IMG/VR virus record: IMGVR_UViG_3300050133_000100
Coordinates: 1 to 53,692 of that record
Length of the DNA: 53,692 nucleotides
Source of the DNA: a virus
Strand: one strand, 5' to 3'
The notes below the pieces were generated by a model. It saw only the letters and a list, made by a program, of their open reading frames with translations, had not been told where the DNA came from and did no database searches. This document shows, one piece after another, positions 19,956 through 27,649 of this stretch (its first letter is position 1; every line of letters begins with the position of its first letter). The position numbers and the translations under genes are program-made.

Positions 19956-20744
19956 TTAGCGGAAGCGCCCGCGGTAGCGGCCGACACTCCCGCCGCCCGC
20001 CGTTGCGCCGGGGTTCATGGCCGCGGCCAGCATCATCTGCTGGTAGATGGGGTTATGCGGCTCGGGGAAGTTCCCCGGTACGAAGTCCCGCAACTGGCCC
20101 ATGGCGCGCGCCTGCTGAATGCGTCCGAGCGTGATAGTGCTCGAGATTTTCCGCAGGAGCGGATTGAGCGCGGTCGAGATTGTCTGGGCGCCGGCTCCGG
20201 CGAGTACCATCGTGCGGTACTTCGGGAACATGAAGTGAGCGAGCGTCACCTCGCCTACTGCCACGCCGAGCGTTGTCAGGAATCGGCCGAGATCGGTATT
20301 CGACCAGTTAGCCGGCAGCATGGGCGGAATGAGTTTCGCACCTGTGACTGCTCCCAAAATCGCGACCGAGTTTCCAATGGCGTCACTGGAACTCATGCCC
20401 AACCAGGCCGGGTTCCGCTTTCCTCTGCGGCCCTTGCCCTTTTTCTTGCCCATGATGCGCTTAATGGTCGCCATGGACACGCCGGGATTCTTGCGCTTTC
20501 CTTTTCTGTTTTTCCGTGACCGATTCGCCTTTGCTGGCGCTCGGGTGGCTTTTTTCTTGTTCTTCTTCCGTTTCTTTGCCATTGTTCTTTCTCCTTTTTT
20601 TGGATTTGCCCCTATGAGCCCGAGCGTTAAGGCGAATGGGCCGGGGTTACTTCTACTGCGATGTTTCGAGCGCTTCTTCTTCGGCTTTGATTCCTTGTAG
20701 CCGTAGGAAGGGTTATGCAAGTCGGTGATGCGGGGTTGGATCAT
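19956..20744 (-). CDS. Basic virion protein with hydrophobic core; possible dual start
   Basis: 262 aa from ATG 20744. An in-frame ATG at 20582 has a much better ribosome site (AAAAAAGGAGAAAGAAC) and gives 208 aa. Residues 55-115 are extremely basic (KKRKKNKKKATRAPAK, KGKRKNPG), then a helical hydrophobic region (SVAILGAVTGAKLIPPML, LTTLGVAVGEVTLAHFM) and a C-terminal LRDFVPGNFPEPHNPIY motif shared with 26518-26892. Likely binds the genome and the capsid or membrane. Two nested products are plausible. Confidence 0.65.
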   Translation of the reverse strand: MIQPRITDLHNPSYGYKESKPKKKRSKHRSRSNPGPFALTLGLIGANPKKGERTMAKKRKKNKKKATRAPAKANRSRKNRKGKRKNPGVSMATIKRIMGKKKGKGRRGKRNPAWLGMSSSDAIGNSVAILGAVTGAKLIPPMLPANWSNTDLGRFLTTLGVAVGEVTLAHFMFPKYRTMVLAGAGAQTISTALNPLLRKISSTITLGRIQQARAMGQLRDFVPGNFPEPHNPIYQQMMLAAAMNPGATAGGGSVGRYRGRFR

Positions 20745-20821
20745 GCGACACCTTCTTTGGGTGAACCGCCGTCGTGCTGTCCAACCGATTCGGAAATACC
20801 CGAGCCCGGTGATATCGTCAT
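20741..20821 (-). CDS. 26-aa junction ORF
   Basis: ATG 20821 with AAGGGAAC upstream; TGA 20741-20743 overlaps the ATG at 20744 (ATGA). Consists of the L element and 30 bases shared with the junctions at 17348 and 18482. Probably a coupling leader. Confidence 0.45.
   Translation of the reverse strand: MTISPGSGISESVGQHDGGSPKEGVA
20759..20774 (-). repeat. L element
   Basis: GACGGCGGTTCACCC, upstream of ATG 20744. Confidence 0.8.
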
Positions 20822-20829
20822 AAGTTCCC

Positions 20830-21813
20830 TTACTCGGCTATCGAATGCGCCCGCCAGGCTTCGATTTTTGCGATGACGGTACACGGTCCAGGTCCGCCCG
20901 ATCCGACTGCGTTGGTTTTCGATACCGTGATGTTGGTCGCATCGGCCACGCATCCAAAGTTCGGAAGCGCCGCGTTGAGGTACGTGATCATTTCCTGCAA
21001 CATCACGAAATCCGGCATGAGGCCAAGCAGCGGATTCCCCGATGGCGCGGTTTGCTTGAAGCCGTGCGGAATCACCAGAGTCGTATCGGCGTCGAGCATG
21101 GTGATCGTCCACGATTTGTAATCGGTCCGGTTGACGATCTGGGTTGCCGCGGTAACACACGCCGGAGGAGCCGGAGGCGGTCCTGGAAGTAACGCCGGGT
21201 TGGTGATGGTGTTGGTGTCCATCGTGACGGCTCCGGTCCGTGCGAGAGCTCGCCCGCTGAGTGTTGCGCCGGTTGTGAGCGTGACCGAAGCTTGCGCCAT
21301 GATCGTGCCGATGAAAGCGGTAGTGGTTCCCAGGGTTGCCGAGCTGCCCACCTGGAAAAACACGTTAGCCGCGATCGCTCCGTTGATGAGAACGATCCTC
21401 GCGGCGCTCGCGGTTGTGAGGGTGCTGGCGATCTGGAAGATAAAGACGCTTGCCGCGCTTCCTTGCCCGTCCAGTGTGAGAGTCCCGGTGATGCCGAGTG
21501 AGGATGTGGACTTGTATACTCCGGGTCCTAAGGTCTGGCCGCCAATGTCGCCCGAGACGATAACCGCCCCGGTGCGCCCTGCGGCATCAACGTAAGCCGC
21601 GGTCAAGTCCACTTGGGCATTGGCCGCTGCGGCGTCTGTATCGTGAATGGAACCTGAGACAACCGTGCCAGGCGGAAAGCCGACAATGGACGTGCCGGGG
21701 CTTAGTCCCAGGTTTCCATTGACGACTGATGCCCCGGTGTTGGTGACCGTAGAGGCCCCCAGGACTGAGAAACTGGCCGCGGAGTTAAGATTTATGGGTG
21801 CTGGATTTGCCAT
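20830..21813 (-). CDS. Ice-binding (DUF3494) domain fused to a virion domain
   Basis: 327 aa from ATG 21813 with AAAGGAGAAAAAT upstream. Residues about 8-215 match the DUF3494 ice-binding/adhesion fold: FSVLGASTVTNTGASVVNGN, GFPPGTVVSGSIH, TAAYVDAAGRT, GPGVYKSTSSLGITGTLTL, FFQVGSSATLGTTTAFIGT, GRALARTGAV. Residues 230-327 (VNRTDYKSWTITMLDADTTL, IPHGFKQTAPSGNPL) match the next two genes. DUF3494 proteins bind ice or act as adhesins; here the domain is probably displayed on the virion. No signal peptide. Confidence 0.85.
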   Translation of the reverse strand: MANPAPINLNSAASFSVLGASTVTNTGASVVNGNLGLSPGTSIVGFPPGTVVSGSIHDTDAAAANAQVDLTAAYVDAAGRTGAVIVSGDIGGQTLGPGVYKSTSSLGITGTLTLDGQGSAASVFIFQIASTLTTASAARIVLINGAIAANVFFQVGSSATLGTTTAFIGTIMAQASVTLTTGATLSGRALARTGAVTMDTNTITNPALLPGPPPAPPACVTAATQIVNRTDYKSWTITMLDADTTLVIPHGFKQTAPSGNPLLGLMPDFVMLQEMITYLNAALPNFGCVADATNITVSKTNAVGSGGPGPCTVIAKIEAWRAHSIAE

Positions 21814-21825
21814 TATTTTTCTCCT

Positions 21826-22158
21826 TTACTCGCCGATGGAATGCGGGCGCCACGCGAAGACTTTTGCTATAAGCGTAGTTCCCGGTACGGCTCCACCCGA
21901 CCCCGCCGAACCCTGTTTGGTGAGAGTGATATTGGCTGCATCGGCTACACAGCCCCAATCCGGCAAGGCCGCATTGGCGTAGCTGACAAATCTCTGAAGC
22001 ATGCAGAAATCCGGCGCGAATCCGGTCAAGGGATTTCCACTAGGCGCGACTTGCTTAAATCCGTGCGGAAAGATGAGAACCGTGTCACCGTCTAATGCGG
22101 TCACGGTCCAAGATTTGTAATCTGTCTTGTTGACGACGGGTGTAACGACGATTCCCAT
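21826..22158 (-). CDS. Virion domain protein, paralogue of the 20830 C-terminus
   Basis: 110 aa from ATG 22158 with GGAGAC upstream. Almost the whole protein repeats the last 100 residues of the neighbour: VNKTDYKSWTVTALDGDTVL, FPHGFKQVAPSGNPL, CVADAANITLTKQGSAGSGG, and the same RPHSIxE end. A tandem duplication of a capsid- or spike-type beta domain is the simplest reading. It shows the basic unit without the ice-binding part. Confidence 0.75.
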   Translation of the reverse strand: MGIVVTPVVNKTDYKSWTVTALDGDTVLIFPHGFKQVAPSGNPLTGFAPDFCMLQRFVSYANAALPDWGCVADAANITLTKQGSAGSGGAVPGTTLIAKVFAWRPHSIGE

Positions 22159-22170
22159 AATTGTCTCCGT

Positions 22171-22572
22171 TTACTCGATGTGCGACTGCGGGCGCATGAT
22201 AACGAGCTTTGCCGCCGGTGTACCGCCCGATCCTGCTACGCCTTGTTTCAGAAGAGTCACGTTGGTTGTATCCAAGGTGACTCCCCAGTTGGGACGGGCA
22301 CCCAGCGCGACACTTGCCAAAGGCTGAATTTGCGCCAGATCCGGCGTGAAGCCCAAGCTCGGATTCCCCGATGGTGAGGTTTGCTTGAAGCCGTGCGGAA
22401 AAACCATTAGCGTGTCTCCATCGGCCGCCGAAATCAGCCAGGAGGCGTAACTTCCTGCGCCGGGCGCTCCCTGCCCGTCTGTGCCTGCGAGCGGTACGCT
22501 GGGTACGGCTGCGAAGGTCCCGGATACCCAGGACCCGCTCAGCCAGAAGAATGCCATTTCTAAAGCCAGCAT
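22171..22572 (-). CDS. Third copy of the virion domain, with hydrophobic leader
   Basis: 133 aa from ATG 22572 with AAAAGGAGAAACG upstream. Residues 1-27 are hydrophobic (LEMAFFWLSGSWVSGTFAA), possibly a signal or anchor. The rest is the domain of the two following genes: ASWLISAADGDTLMVFPHGF, KQTSPSGNPSLGF, TTNVTLLKQGVAGSGG, ending RPQSHIE. Divergence between the three copies suggests different positions in the particle. Confidence 0.72.
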   Translation of the reverse strand: MLALEMAFFWLSGSWVSGTFAAVPSVPLAGTDGQGAPGAGSYASWLISAADGDTLMVFPHGFKQTSPSGNPSLGFTPDLAQIQPLASVALGARPNWGVTLDTTNVTLLKQGVAGSGGTPAAKLVIMRPQSHIE

Positions 22573-22595
22573 TTTCGTTTCTCCTTTTCGCCTGG

Positions 22596-23270
22596 TTAGG
22601 CGTTCGGCGTGTCGTAGCCGGTCAGCGATACGCTGGCGAACACAGCGGCGGCCGGAGCCGCGACGGTTTCGAGGGTCATGGCGGTAGCCGCCGTGCCGAC
22701 GATGTTCAGGCTCGATAGTGCGAAACTCCAGGTGGTGTTGACTGGTAGCGAGACCTGAAGAGTCCAAAGAACCGTACCTGCGCCGGTGGCTCCATCCCGG
22801 AGTACGAATACCAGCGCAGCGGTTTGGGCTGTTCCCACCGTTGAGACAGCTACCGAGATAGAGGTCGCTACGTGACTCACTCCGGCTGCGCCAGCGGCCC
22901 TGGAAATCGTGGCCTGAGTCGCGGCAGCGGGCGTCTGACCGATGGCCCAATCTCCGGGCCGTGTGATGAGTTGAGCTCCGGCGCTCGATTTCGCTCCGAG
23001 ATTTGCAGCATTTGCCAGAGCCGATCCCGGCCCGGTGGGCGTGGTGGCGTCAACGATGATGACTTGCTGGTATTCCTTTCCGCCTGATGTCAGCGTGCCG
23101 ATGATCGAGCCCGTTGAATTGGGCGGAAGTTCGACAGCGTTCTTGATGATGGGAATTCGTCTCGCTTCGTCGAGCCCCAAGGTTAGCAGCCGGTGTCGTG
23201 CATCGGCCCGGCGCTTTTCGTCCTGGATCATCCGGTTCAATGTCCGGCTTAAAGTGTTGAGCAGTAGCAT
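22596..23270 (-). CDS. Virion beta-sandwich protein
   Basis: 224 aa from ATG 23270 with ACAGGAGAAAAACG upstream. An N-terminal helix (LSRTLNRMIQDEKRRADARHRL) precedes a beta domain whose end (LVFVLRDGATGAGTVLWTLQ, PAAAVFASVSLTGYDTPNA) has a pattern I know from phage head or fibre dec-type sandwiches. First gene after the hairpin at 23329, so probably at the head of a strongly expressed virion cluster (23270 to 19152). Confidence 0.65.
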   Translation of the reverse strand: MLLLNTLSRTLNRMIQDEKRRADARHRLLTLGLDEARRIPIIKNAVELPPNSTGSIIGTLTSGGKEYQQVIIVDATTPTGPGSALANAANLGAKSSAGAQLITRPGDWAIGQTPAAATQATISRAAGAAGVSHVATSISVAVSTVGTAQTAALVFVLRDGATGAGTVLWTLQVSLPVNTTWSFALSSLNIVGTAATAMTLETVAAPAAAVFASVSLTGYDTPNA

Positions 23271-23328
23271 TCGTTTTTCTCCTGTGCGCCGTGGCGCTTC
23301 GTTTTCAAAATCGTTCCCAGAAAGCAAA

Positions 23329-23371
23329 AGGGGCTGCCAGATCCGATGGTTGGTCGAATCCAGCAACCCCT
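23329..23371 (-). terminator. Long stem-loop between virion genes
   Basis: Minus strand AGGGGTTGCTGGATTCG pairs over 17 positions (four G-T wobbles) with CGGATCTGGCAGCCCCT across a 9-base loop, followed by TTTGCTTT. It lies in the 197-base gap between 23468 and 23270 and may terminate the upstream transcript or be a processing site. A second small hairpin (AGAAGG/CCTTCT) lies beside it. Nothing else is seen in the gap. Confidence 0.6.
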
Positions 23372-23467
23372 TCTAGAAGGTTGCCTTCTGGTTTACTATC
23401 CGCTTCCCCCGACGGCCGTCGAAAGGCTGCGAACCTCTTCCTAATCTCGTGCGCCGAAACTCAGACG

Positions 23468-24850
23468 CTAATTTATAATGCCGGGCCGATCAACGACGTA
23501 CTGGCCGCCGGCGAGTTCGAGTTTCTTGTTTCGATAGTCGTAGATCACCAGTGGCCGCGCTGCCGGTCCCGCCTTCCGGCTAGTTTCTTCCCCTGACCTG
23601 TGCCAGTAGTCGATCAGCTTGAAATCGTCCATCCCTTTCCTTGTTCGGTAGGTGATCGAGCCTTTCACCTCTTCCCCGTCGACGATCAGTTTTGGATCGC
23701 CCCGTTTGAATTCGTGGAGCCTGCCGAGCTCCATCTTGTCGCGTATCCAGAGCGCTGAATCCATACCCAGGCCTTTCAGGTTCACTTCCTGGTCCCCGCC
23801 CCTCAGGTACAATTGCTTGCCGACGATCTTTCCCGTTTTCGGATCCTTTTCGGAGCTGGATAAATATACGATCTTCTTTGGGTCCGACGTGTTGAAGTTC
23901 AGCACGGCTACTTTGTTGGTGGGGGTGTCCACTACCAGTCTTACCAGTGGGCCTATTTCCATCAAGTGTTTATGCTCGTGCATCTGTTCAACGATTCGTT
24001 TTTGGCTTGTAGATTGCCTCCCGTGAAACTTTGTCGATAGCGCGGCGGCATCCGCTGCCGGGTTGCGCTTCGGATTTCTCCGACTCGCACGCTCCAGCGA
24101 ATCGGCCTTCTGTTGCGCAGAGGATTTTGTTCTAAACGGTCCAGCGATGAATATCCCGGTATTTCTATCTTCGACAAAGTATCGAATAGTCTCTCCGGTT
24201 TCCCAGACAACAACAAATCTTCGATTCGGCGGGTTGCGCCGAATGTTGCGAGACGTTGGGTTTTTCATGTACTGGCTGCGCATCTTCGCCGGTGTCCGGT
24301 CTACGATCTCCTGAGCAACCTTGCGGGGCATCGAGGATCTGGCGGTACCGGAGAGAACTGCTTGCGCCAGGCGGTATTGAGCAGCGGAGCGGGCCGGGTT
24401 CCACTTTTCATCTGCTGCCAGTCCCGCCGCTGTCCAAAACGACTTTTTGCCAATGCCTGATTTCTTCGCGTCCGTGGAGCGCTTCTGGCGTTTTGCGGTG
24501 GCGTCCTCTTTTTTCTTTTTGCGCTTCTCTTCCTTTCGAACAGCCTTTGACGCTTTGAATTCCAGTTCTTTCTTGCCGCGATCAAAGCCCATGGAAAAGG
24601 CGCTGGCTAGGCGTTCCTTCTCGTTCGATTTGATCTTGCCGCCGAAGTCTTTCCGGTCCATCCATTCCGAAAAGTTCTCGTCGCTCTTGTGTGTGGCGTA
24701 GCGATACCCCGCGCCGCGCGCTTCGGTCGCGCTGGCTCCCACGTGCTTGCGCCTGGCTGTCTTCTCTTTCTTTGACCAGCCGAAGATGTTCCGCTTCTGC
24801 TGTTTGGGCAGGAAGCCGAAGAATCCGCGAGATTGAGCCGCTTGAGCCAT
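23468..24850 (-). CDS. Large basic virion protein
   Basis: 460 aa from ATG 24850 (TAATG overlap). Residues 1-200 are very rich in Lys/Arg with SKKEKTARRKHVGASATEA and KEEKRKKKKEDATAKRQ. The middle has RNP signatures (RNIRRNPPNRRF, RRNPKRNPA). The C-terminal 170 residues are a beta-rich domain (LVRLVVDTPTNKVAVLNF, LIVDGEEVKGSITY, PLVIYDYRNKKLELAGG). Charge and position suggest genome packaging or condensation inside the particle. No ATPase motif is present. Confidence 0.65.
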   Translation of the reverse strand: MAQAAQSRGFFGFLPKQQKRNIFGWSKKEKTARRKHVGASATEARGAGYRYATHKSDENFSEWMDRKDFGGKIKSNEKERLASAFSMGFDRGKKELEFKASKAVRKEEKRKKKKEDATAKRQKRSTDAKKSGIGKKSFWTAAGLAADEKWNPARSAAQYRLAQAVLSGTARSSMPRKVAQEIVDRTPAKMRSQYMKNPTSRNIRRNPPNRRFVVVWETGETIRYFVEDRNTGIFIAGPFRTKSSAQQKADSLERASRRNPKRNPAADAAALSTKFHGRQSTSQKRIVEQMHEHKHLMEIGPLVRLVVDTPTNKVAVLNFNTSDPKKIVYLSSSEKDPKTGKIVGKQLYLRGGDQEVNLKGLGMDSALWIRDKMELGRLHEFKRGDPKLIVDGEEVKGSITYRTRKGMDDFKLIDYWHRSGEETSRKAGPAARPLVIYDYRNKKLELAGGQYVVDRPGIIN

Positions 24851-25437
24851 TACGTCCGTTCACACTCGATGTTGACCACGCTGGCCGTTTTGCCTTTTGG
24901 CTTCGTGTTCAAGATCACCACTTCACTTTCCACCGCATACTTGTGCTTGCCCGTCCCGTACTCGCTGAGGATCTTGGCGAGGTCAAGAGAATATTTGAAA
25001 GCGCCCCGGTCTGGACATGCTTTACAGACCTTCCGCTCGATCACAAACGATTCCGTATGCTTGGAAAATAGCTTGACGAAAGGCCCCGCTGTCGGTTCAC
25101 AGGAGAAACTGTCCGCTATCCAGCGGTCGTAGGAGTAGGAGCGCGGCGTCCCGTCAAACTGGTCCGTATTCTGCCCGCGATAGAGTTTCTTCCCTTCCTT
25201 GGCGTCGTAGTGGCCCGGAAAGACGGTATTGAAAAACTTCATCGCGTCGAGCATTTTGGCCGTGTGGATGTTTCCCAATAACCAGGCGCGGACGGTCTTC
25301 AGATGCGCGTCTAGGTCCTGAGCGAGCGAATCGGCGTAGGGGTTCCGATGGTTCTTGACGAACTCCGGCGTCTTCCGCATCGCGGCCAGATATTGCTCAA
25401 AGGTCATCAGAACCACCACACATAGAAAAACACGCAT
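24850..25437 (-). CDS. R-S-E class ADP-ribosyltransferase
   Basis: 195 aa from ATG 25437, two bases after the upstream stop. Catalytic pattern of arginine-type ADP-ribosyltransferases: Arg87 in KKLYRGQN, Ser100-x-Ser102 in RSYSYDRWIADSFS, and Glu170-x-Glu172 in YAVESEVVIL. These enzymes use NAD to modify host proteins, as in phage Alt/Mod. Its place among virion genes suggests it may be packaged and injected. N-terminus has a short hydrophobic run (VFLCVVVL), or the protein may start at Met11. Confidence 0.78.
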   Translation of the reverse strand: MRVFLCVVVLMTFEQYLAAMRKTPEFVKNHRNPYADSLAQDLDAHLKTVRAWLLGNIHTAKMLDAMKFFNTVFPGHYDAKEGKKLYRGQNTDQFDGTPRSYSYDRWIADSFSCEPTAGPFVKLFSKHTESFVIERKVCKACPDRGAFKYSLDLAKILSEYGTGKHKYAVESEVVILNTKPKGKTASVVNIECERT

Positions 25438-25439
25438 CG

Positions 25440-25835
25440 TTAGCCCTGCTGTAAATCGTTCGCCAGCGATCCGAACACGTACAGCGTATTTCCGCCGTAC
25501 CTCGCCAGCTTGTCGAGAATCAGCCCCACGTTGAGCCCGGACGCCCCGTTATTGAATCGGAAGTGAAGCCAGTACTTCAAATTCTCCAGGTCGTTCGGCT
25601 CTGGGAATCCTCCCGGCCCTCCTACCCAGCTCGGAACGTAGATGCCTGAAGTCGTCGCGTCTTTCGTTTCGATTCTGACTCCCCCGCCCATCGGAACGCC
25701 TTGGGTGATGCGGAAGGATTCAATCTGTGCCGCTAGTGCGCGGGCGTCGTCCCAGGTCGCCAGTTGCGCCGGGTTGAAAGTCCAGGTTACGGCTGGCGCT
25801 GCCTTGTTGTCGATTGGTTCGATTGGTTCAGTCAC
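25440..25835 (-). CDS. Hypothetical protein
   Basis: 131 aa from GTG 25835 (GTGA overlap with the lipoprotein gene). Alpha/beta sequence with WDDARALAAQIESFRITQG, FPEPNDLENLKYWLHFRFNNG and LNVGLILDKLARYGG. No family recognised. Between the lipoprotein and the ADP-ribosyltransferase in a gapless operon. Confidence 0.75.
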   Translation of the reverse strand: MTEPIEPIDNKAAPAVTWTFNPAQLATWDDARALAAQIESFRITQGVPMGGGVRIETKDATTSGIYVPSWVGGPGGFPEPNDLENLKYWLHFRFNNGASGLNVGLILDKLARYGGNTLYVFGSLANDLQQG

Positions 25836-26341
25836 TTTTTGACTCCTTTCAATTTACCTGCGTTCGCTTCCGCCCTGACACGGATGTTCGCAAGGGCCAT
25901 CCTATTCGCTGCTGTGACCTTCACAACTGGAGGCGGCGCTGGCGTCGGTGGGAAGTTGGTTAAGAATTGCAGGACTGCCTGCGCTACCGCGTTCACCACG
26001 GCTACAACTTCTTGCGGTGTACCCGCGGGAACACAGTTACACCCTTGAGCGATAGCGGCAAATGCTTTCGCGATCTCCGCCGCTTTTTGCGCAGATGTTC
26101 CAGTACCCGCGAGAATAGTCGATGCTTGTGCGGTCGCAATATTCACCTCCTGCAAATACTGGACGATCTTAGCCGAGGTCGCGGAACTCAATCCCGTAGC
26201 GGCGCCGATCACAGGTATCGCGATCTCGGCGGCAGAAACAACACTTTCAAGGGTTGAAATCACCGTGGAGGTCTGACAGCCCACACTTAGGAGCGCCAGA
26301 ATCAGGAACACAATCGGGATGATGCTGATGATGCTTTTCAT
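25832..26341 (-). CDS. Lipoprotein
   Basis: 169 aa from ATG 26341. N-terminus SIIPIVFLILALLSVGCQTS is a lipoprotein signal peptide with a slightly unusual lipobox (SVGC). The mature part is almost all small-residue helix (AAEIAIPVIGAATGLSSA, AKAFAAIAQGCNCVPAG), then a proline linker and a basic C-terminus. Probably bound to a membrane, of the host or of the virion. Confidence 0.75.
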   Translation of the reverse strand: MKSIISIIPIVFLILALLSVGCQTSTVISTLESVVSAAEIAIPVIGAATGLSSATSAKIVQYLQEVNIATAQASTILAGTGTSAQKAAEIAKAFAAIAQGCNCVPAGTPQEVVAVVNAVAQAVLQFLTNFPPTPAPPPVVKVTAANRMALANIRVRAEANAGKLKGVKK

Positions 26342-26511
26342 GCGTGGGCTCCAAACATCCGGCATGTCTCGATAATGAGAATGCCGAGCAGCGGCCAGAA
26401 TAGAGGCTCTCTGCCCGGTGGATTCGCCGGTGGGGTCCGAAAGTAATCGAACAAGGCGAGCAAGATGCACAAGCACGCCAGCACGATACAGAAAATAGAT
26501 TGCGTCGTCAT
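26338..26511 (-). CDS. 57-aa two-helix membrane protein
   Basis: ATG 26511, TGA overlapping the next ATG. Below the usual length cut-off. Hydrophobic segments IFCIVLACLCILLALF and FWPLLGILIIETCRMFG separated by a short polar loop give two transmembrane helices. Coupled to the lipoprotein gene. Function unknown. Confidence 0.65.
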   Translation of the reverse strand: MTTQSIFCIVLACLCILLALFDYFRTPPANPPGREPLFWPLLGILIIETCRMFGAHA

Positions 26512-26517
26512 ACGTTT

Positions 26518-26892
26518 TTACCGCCTTCCTTTCCGACCGAACAGCATCGGCCCGACAACCAATAGGCCGCCAATCCCGAGTCCCCAATACACCCACGGAA
26601 TACTCAATGCCGGGTCCACTCCATTCAGCGGAGCCGGTAAGGTCATCGCCCAGGCTGGCACGGCGAGCGCGCCCATGCCGCACTCCGCGCAGCCGCAACC
26701 GCCGCCGCATCCCATCCCTCGAATCCCGGTGTGGGTATCCGGGTAGATCGGGTTGTAGGGTTCGGGAAATTCTGCGCTTACGAAGTCGCGCAGGTCTCCC
26801 AGTGCGGGGTGATAGATCGGGTTGTAGGGCTCCGGGAAGTTTGCTGAGACGAAATCTCTCAGCCCTCGACGTTTGGCAATTGCTCCCATCAT
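26518..26892 (-). CDS. C-terminally anchored protein with LRDFV repeats
   Basis: 124 aa from ATG 26892 with AAGGAG upstream. Contains two copies of LRDFVSAxFPEPYNPIY, a motif also at the C-terminus of 19956-20744, then a glycine/cysteine segment (GMGCGGGCGCAECGMG) and one transmembrane helix (IPWVYWGLGIGGLLVVGPML) with a basic end (GRKGRR). A repeated short motif in two virion-block proteins suggests a docking peptide for a shared partner. Confidence 0.7.
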   Translation of the reverse strand: MMGAIAKRRGLRDFVSANFPEPYNPIYHPALGDLRDFVSAEFPEPYNPIYPDTHTGIRGMGCGGGCGCAECGMGALAVPAWAMTLPAPLNGVDPALSIPWVYWGLGIGGLLVVGPMLFGRKGRR

Positions 26893-27077
26893 AAACTTGC
26901 TCCTTGCGGAATGTTCCGCCGATACGATTTGAAGGCTTGCCACTCGATTCGAATCTGAACGAAGGCGTAGAGTATGGCGTTCAGGAATTCGAAGAATGGC
27001 TCCATGCCGGTTCGATTAGTGATTGGCCGCGTCATTGTTGACGATCCGGTATCGGGTGTGAGCGCGGCAGCTTTCAT
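26889..27077 (-). CDS. 62-aa hypothetical protein
   Basis: ATG 27077 overlaps the upstream TGA, and its own TGA overlaps the next start. Middle segment (MEPFFEFLNAILYAFVQIRI) is amphipathic to hydrophobic. No family recognised. Confidence 0.65.
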   Translation of the reverse strand: MKAAALTPDTGSSTMTRPITNRTGMEPFFEFLNAILYAFVQIRIEWQAFKSYRRNIPQGASL

Positions 27078-27649
27078 TTCACGATCCCCTTTACCAGCGC
27101 GAGTCCCAAGAGTCCCAATCCTGCGATCAAAAACAGTGACGCCGGTTTGCTCCAGTCGAAAGAACAGCCCGTACAATCGGCGCTGGGTGAGACGAACCAA
27201 CTCCAGAAACTCGATTGGCAGGTAGCCGTCTGTGAGGCGCAGAGGGCCGCTAGAATGTCTGCCGCCGCCGCTCTGTTCTGCGTCACGTCTCCGGCCGCTC
27301 CCGCCGCGATGATCTGATTAATAATCGCGTTCGGATCTCCAGGAATGGTGCTCGGAGAATACGCCCCGGCCGGTGGAGGTGGCGCGGTCGGCCCTGGAAG
27401 ATTCTTGAACTGTAAAGCCTCTTGCGCTGCTGCTGAGCAGGGCGTGTATCCGCCGAACTTCGCCGGATTCTCTTGAACGAATGCCGAGCAGGATGGGGTT
27501 GCCAGTGCTCCTGCATCCGCGCAGCATAGTGACTGGAAATTCGCGGGCGTGATTCCGTCGCCGGTATCGTTGTACGGAACACCGTTGGCGTCGATGGCTC
27601 CCATTCCTGGAGCATGCGGGCGCGCCAGATTGGATCGAGGTCGATTCAC
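27074..27649 (-). CDS. C-terminally anchored cysteine-rich protein
   Basis: 191 aa from GTG 27649 (GTGA overlap, GGAGG 8 bases upstream). Six or more cysteines in the body (SLCCADAGALATPSCSAF, ALCASQTATCQSSFW) and one C-terminal transmembrane helix (ASLFLIAGLGLLGLALVKG). Disulfide-bonded ectodomain with a tail anchor is the likely topology. One of a series of such proteins in this block. Confidence 0.7.
   Translation of the reverse strand: MNRPRSNLARPHAPGMGAIDANGVPYNDTGDGITPANFQSLCCADAGALATPSCSAFVQENPAKFGGYTPCSAAAQEALQFKNLPGPTAPPPPAGAYSPSTIPGDPNAIINQIIAAGAAGDVTQNRAAAADILAALCASQTATCQSSFWSWFVSPSADCTGCSFDWSKPASLFLIAGLGLLGLALVKGIVK

Noticed and set aside
19335-20519. 394-codon rightward ORF opposite the candidate capsid genes
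   Set aside because: It is antisense to two genes with strong ribosome sites, spans their gap, and has a low-complexity, Arg/His-rich translation with no ribosome site.
23329-23375. tRNA-like sequence (GGTCGAATCC, acceptor-like CAACCCCT)
   Set aside because: The arms pair as one hairpin with a 9-base loop and no D-arm or anticodon arm fits; 43 bases is too short for a tRNA.
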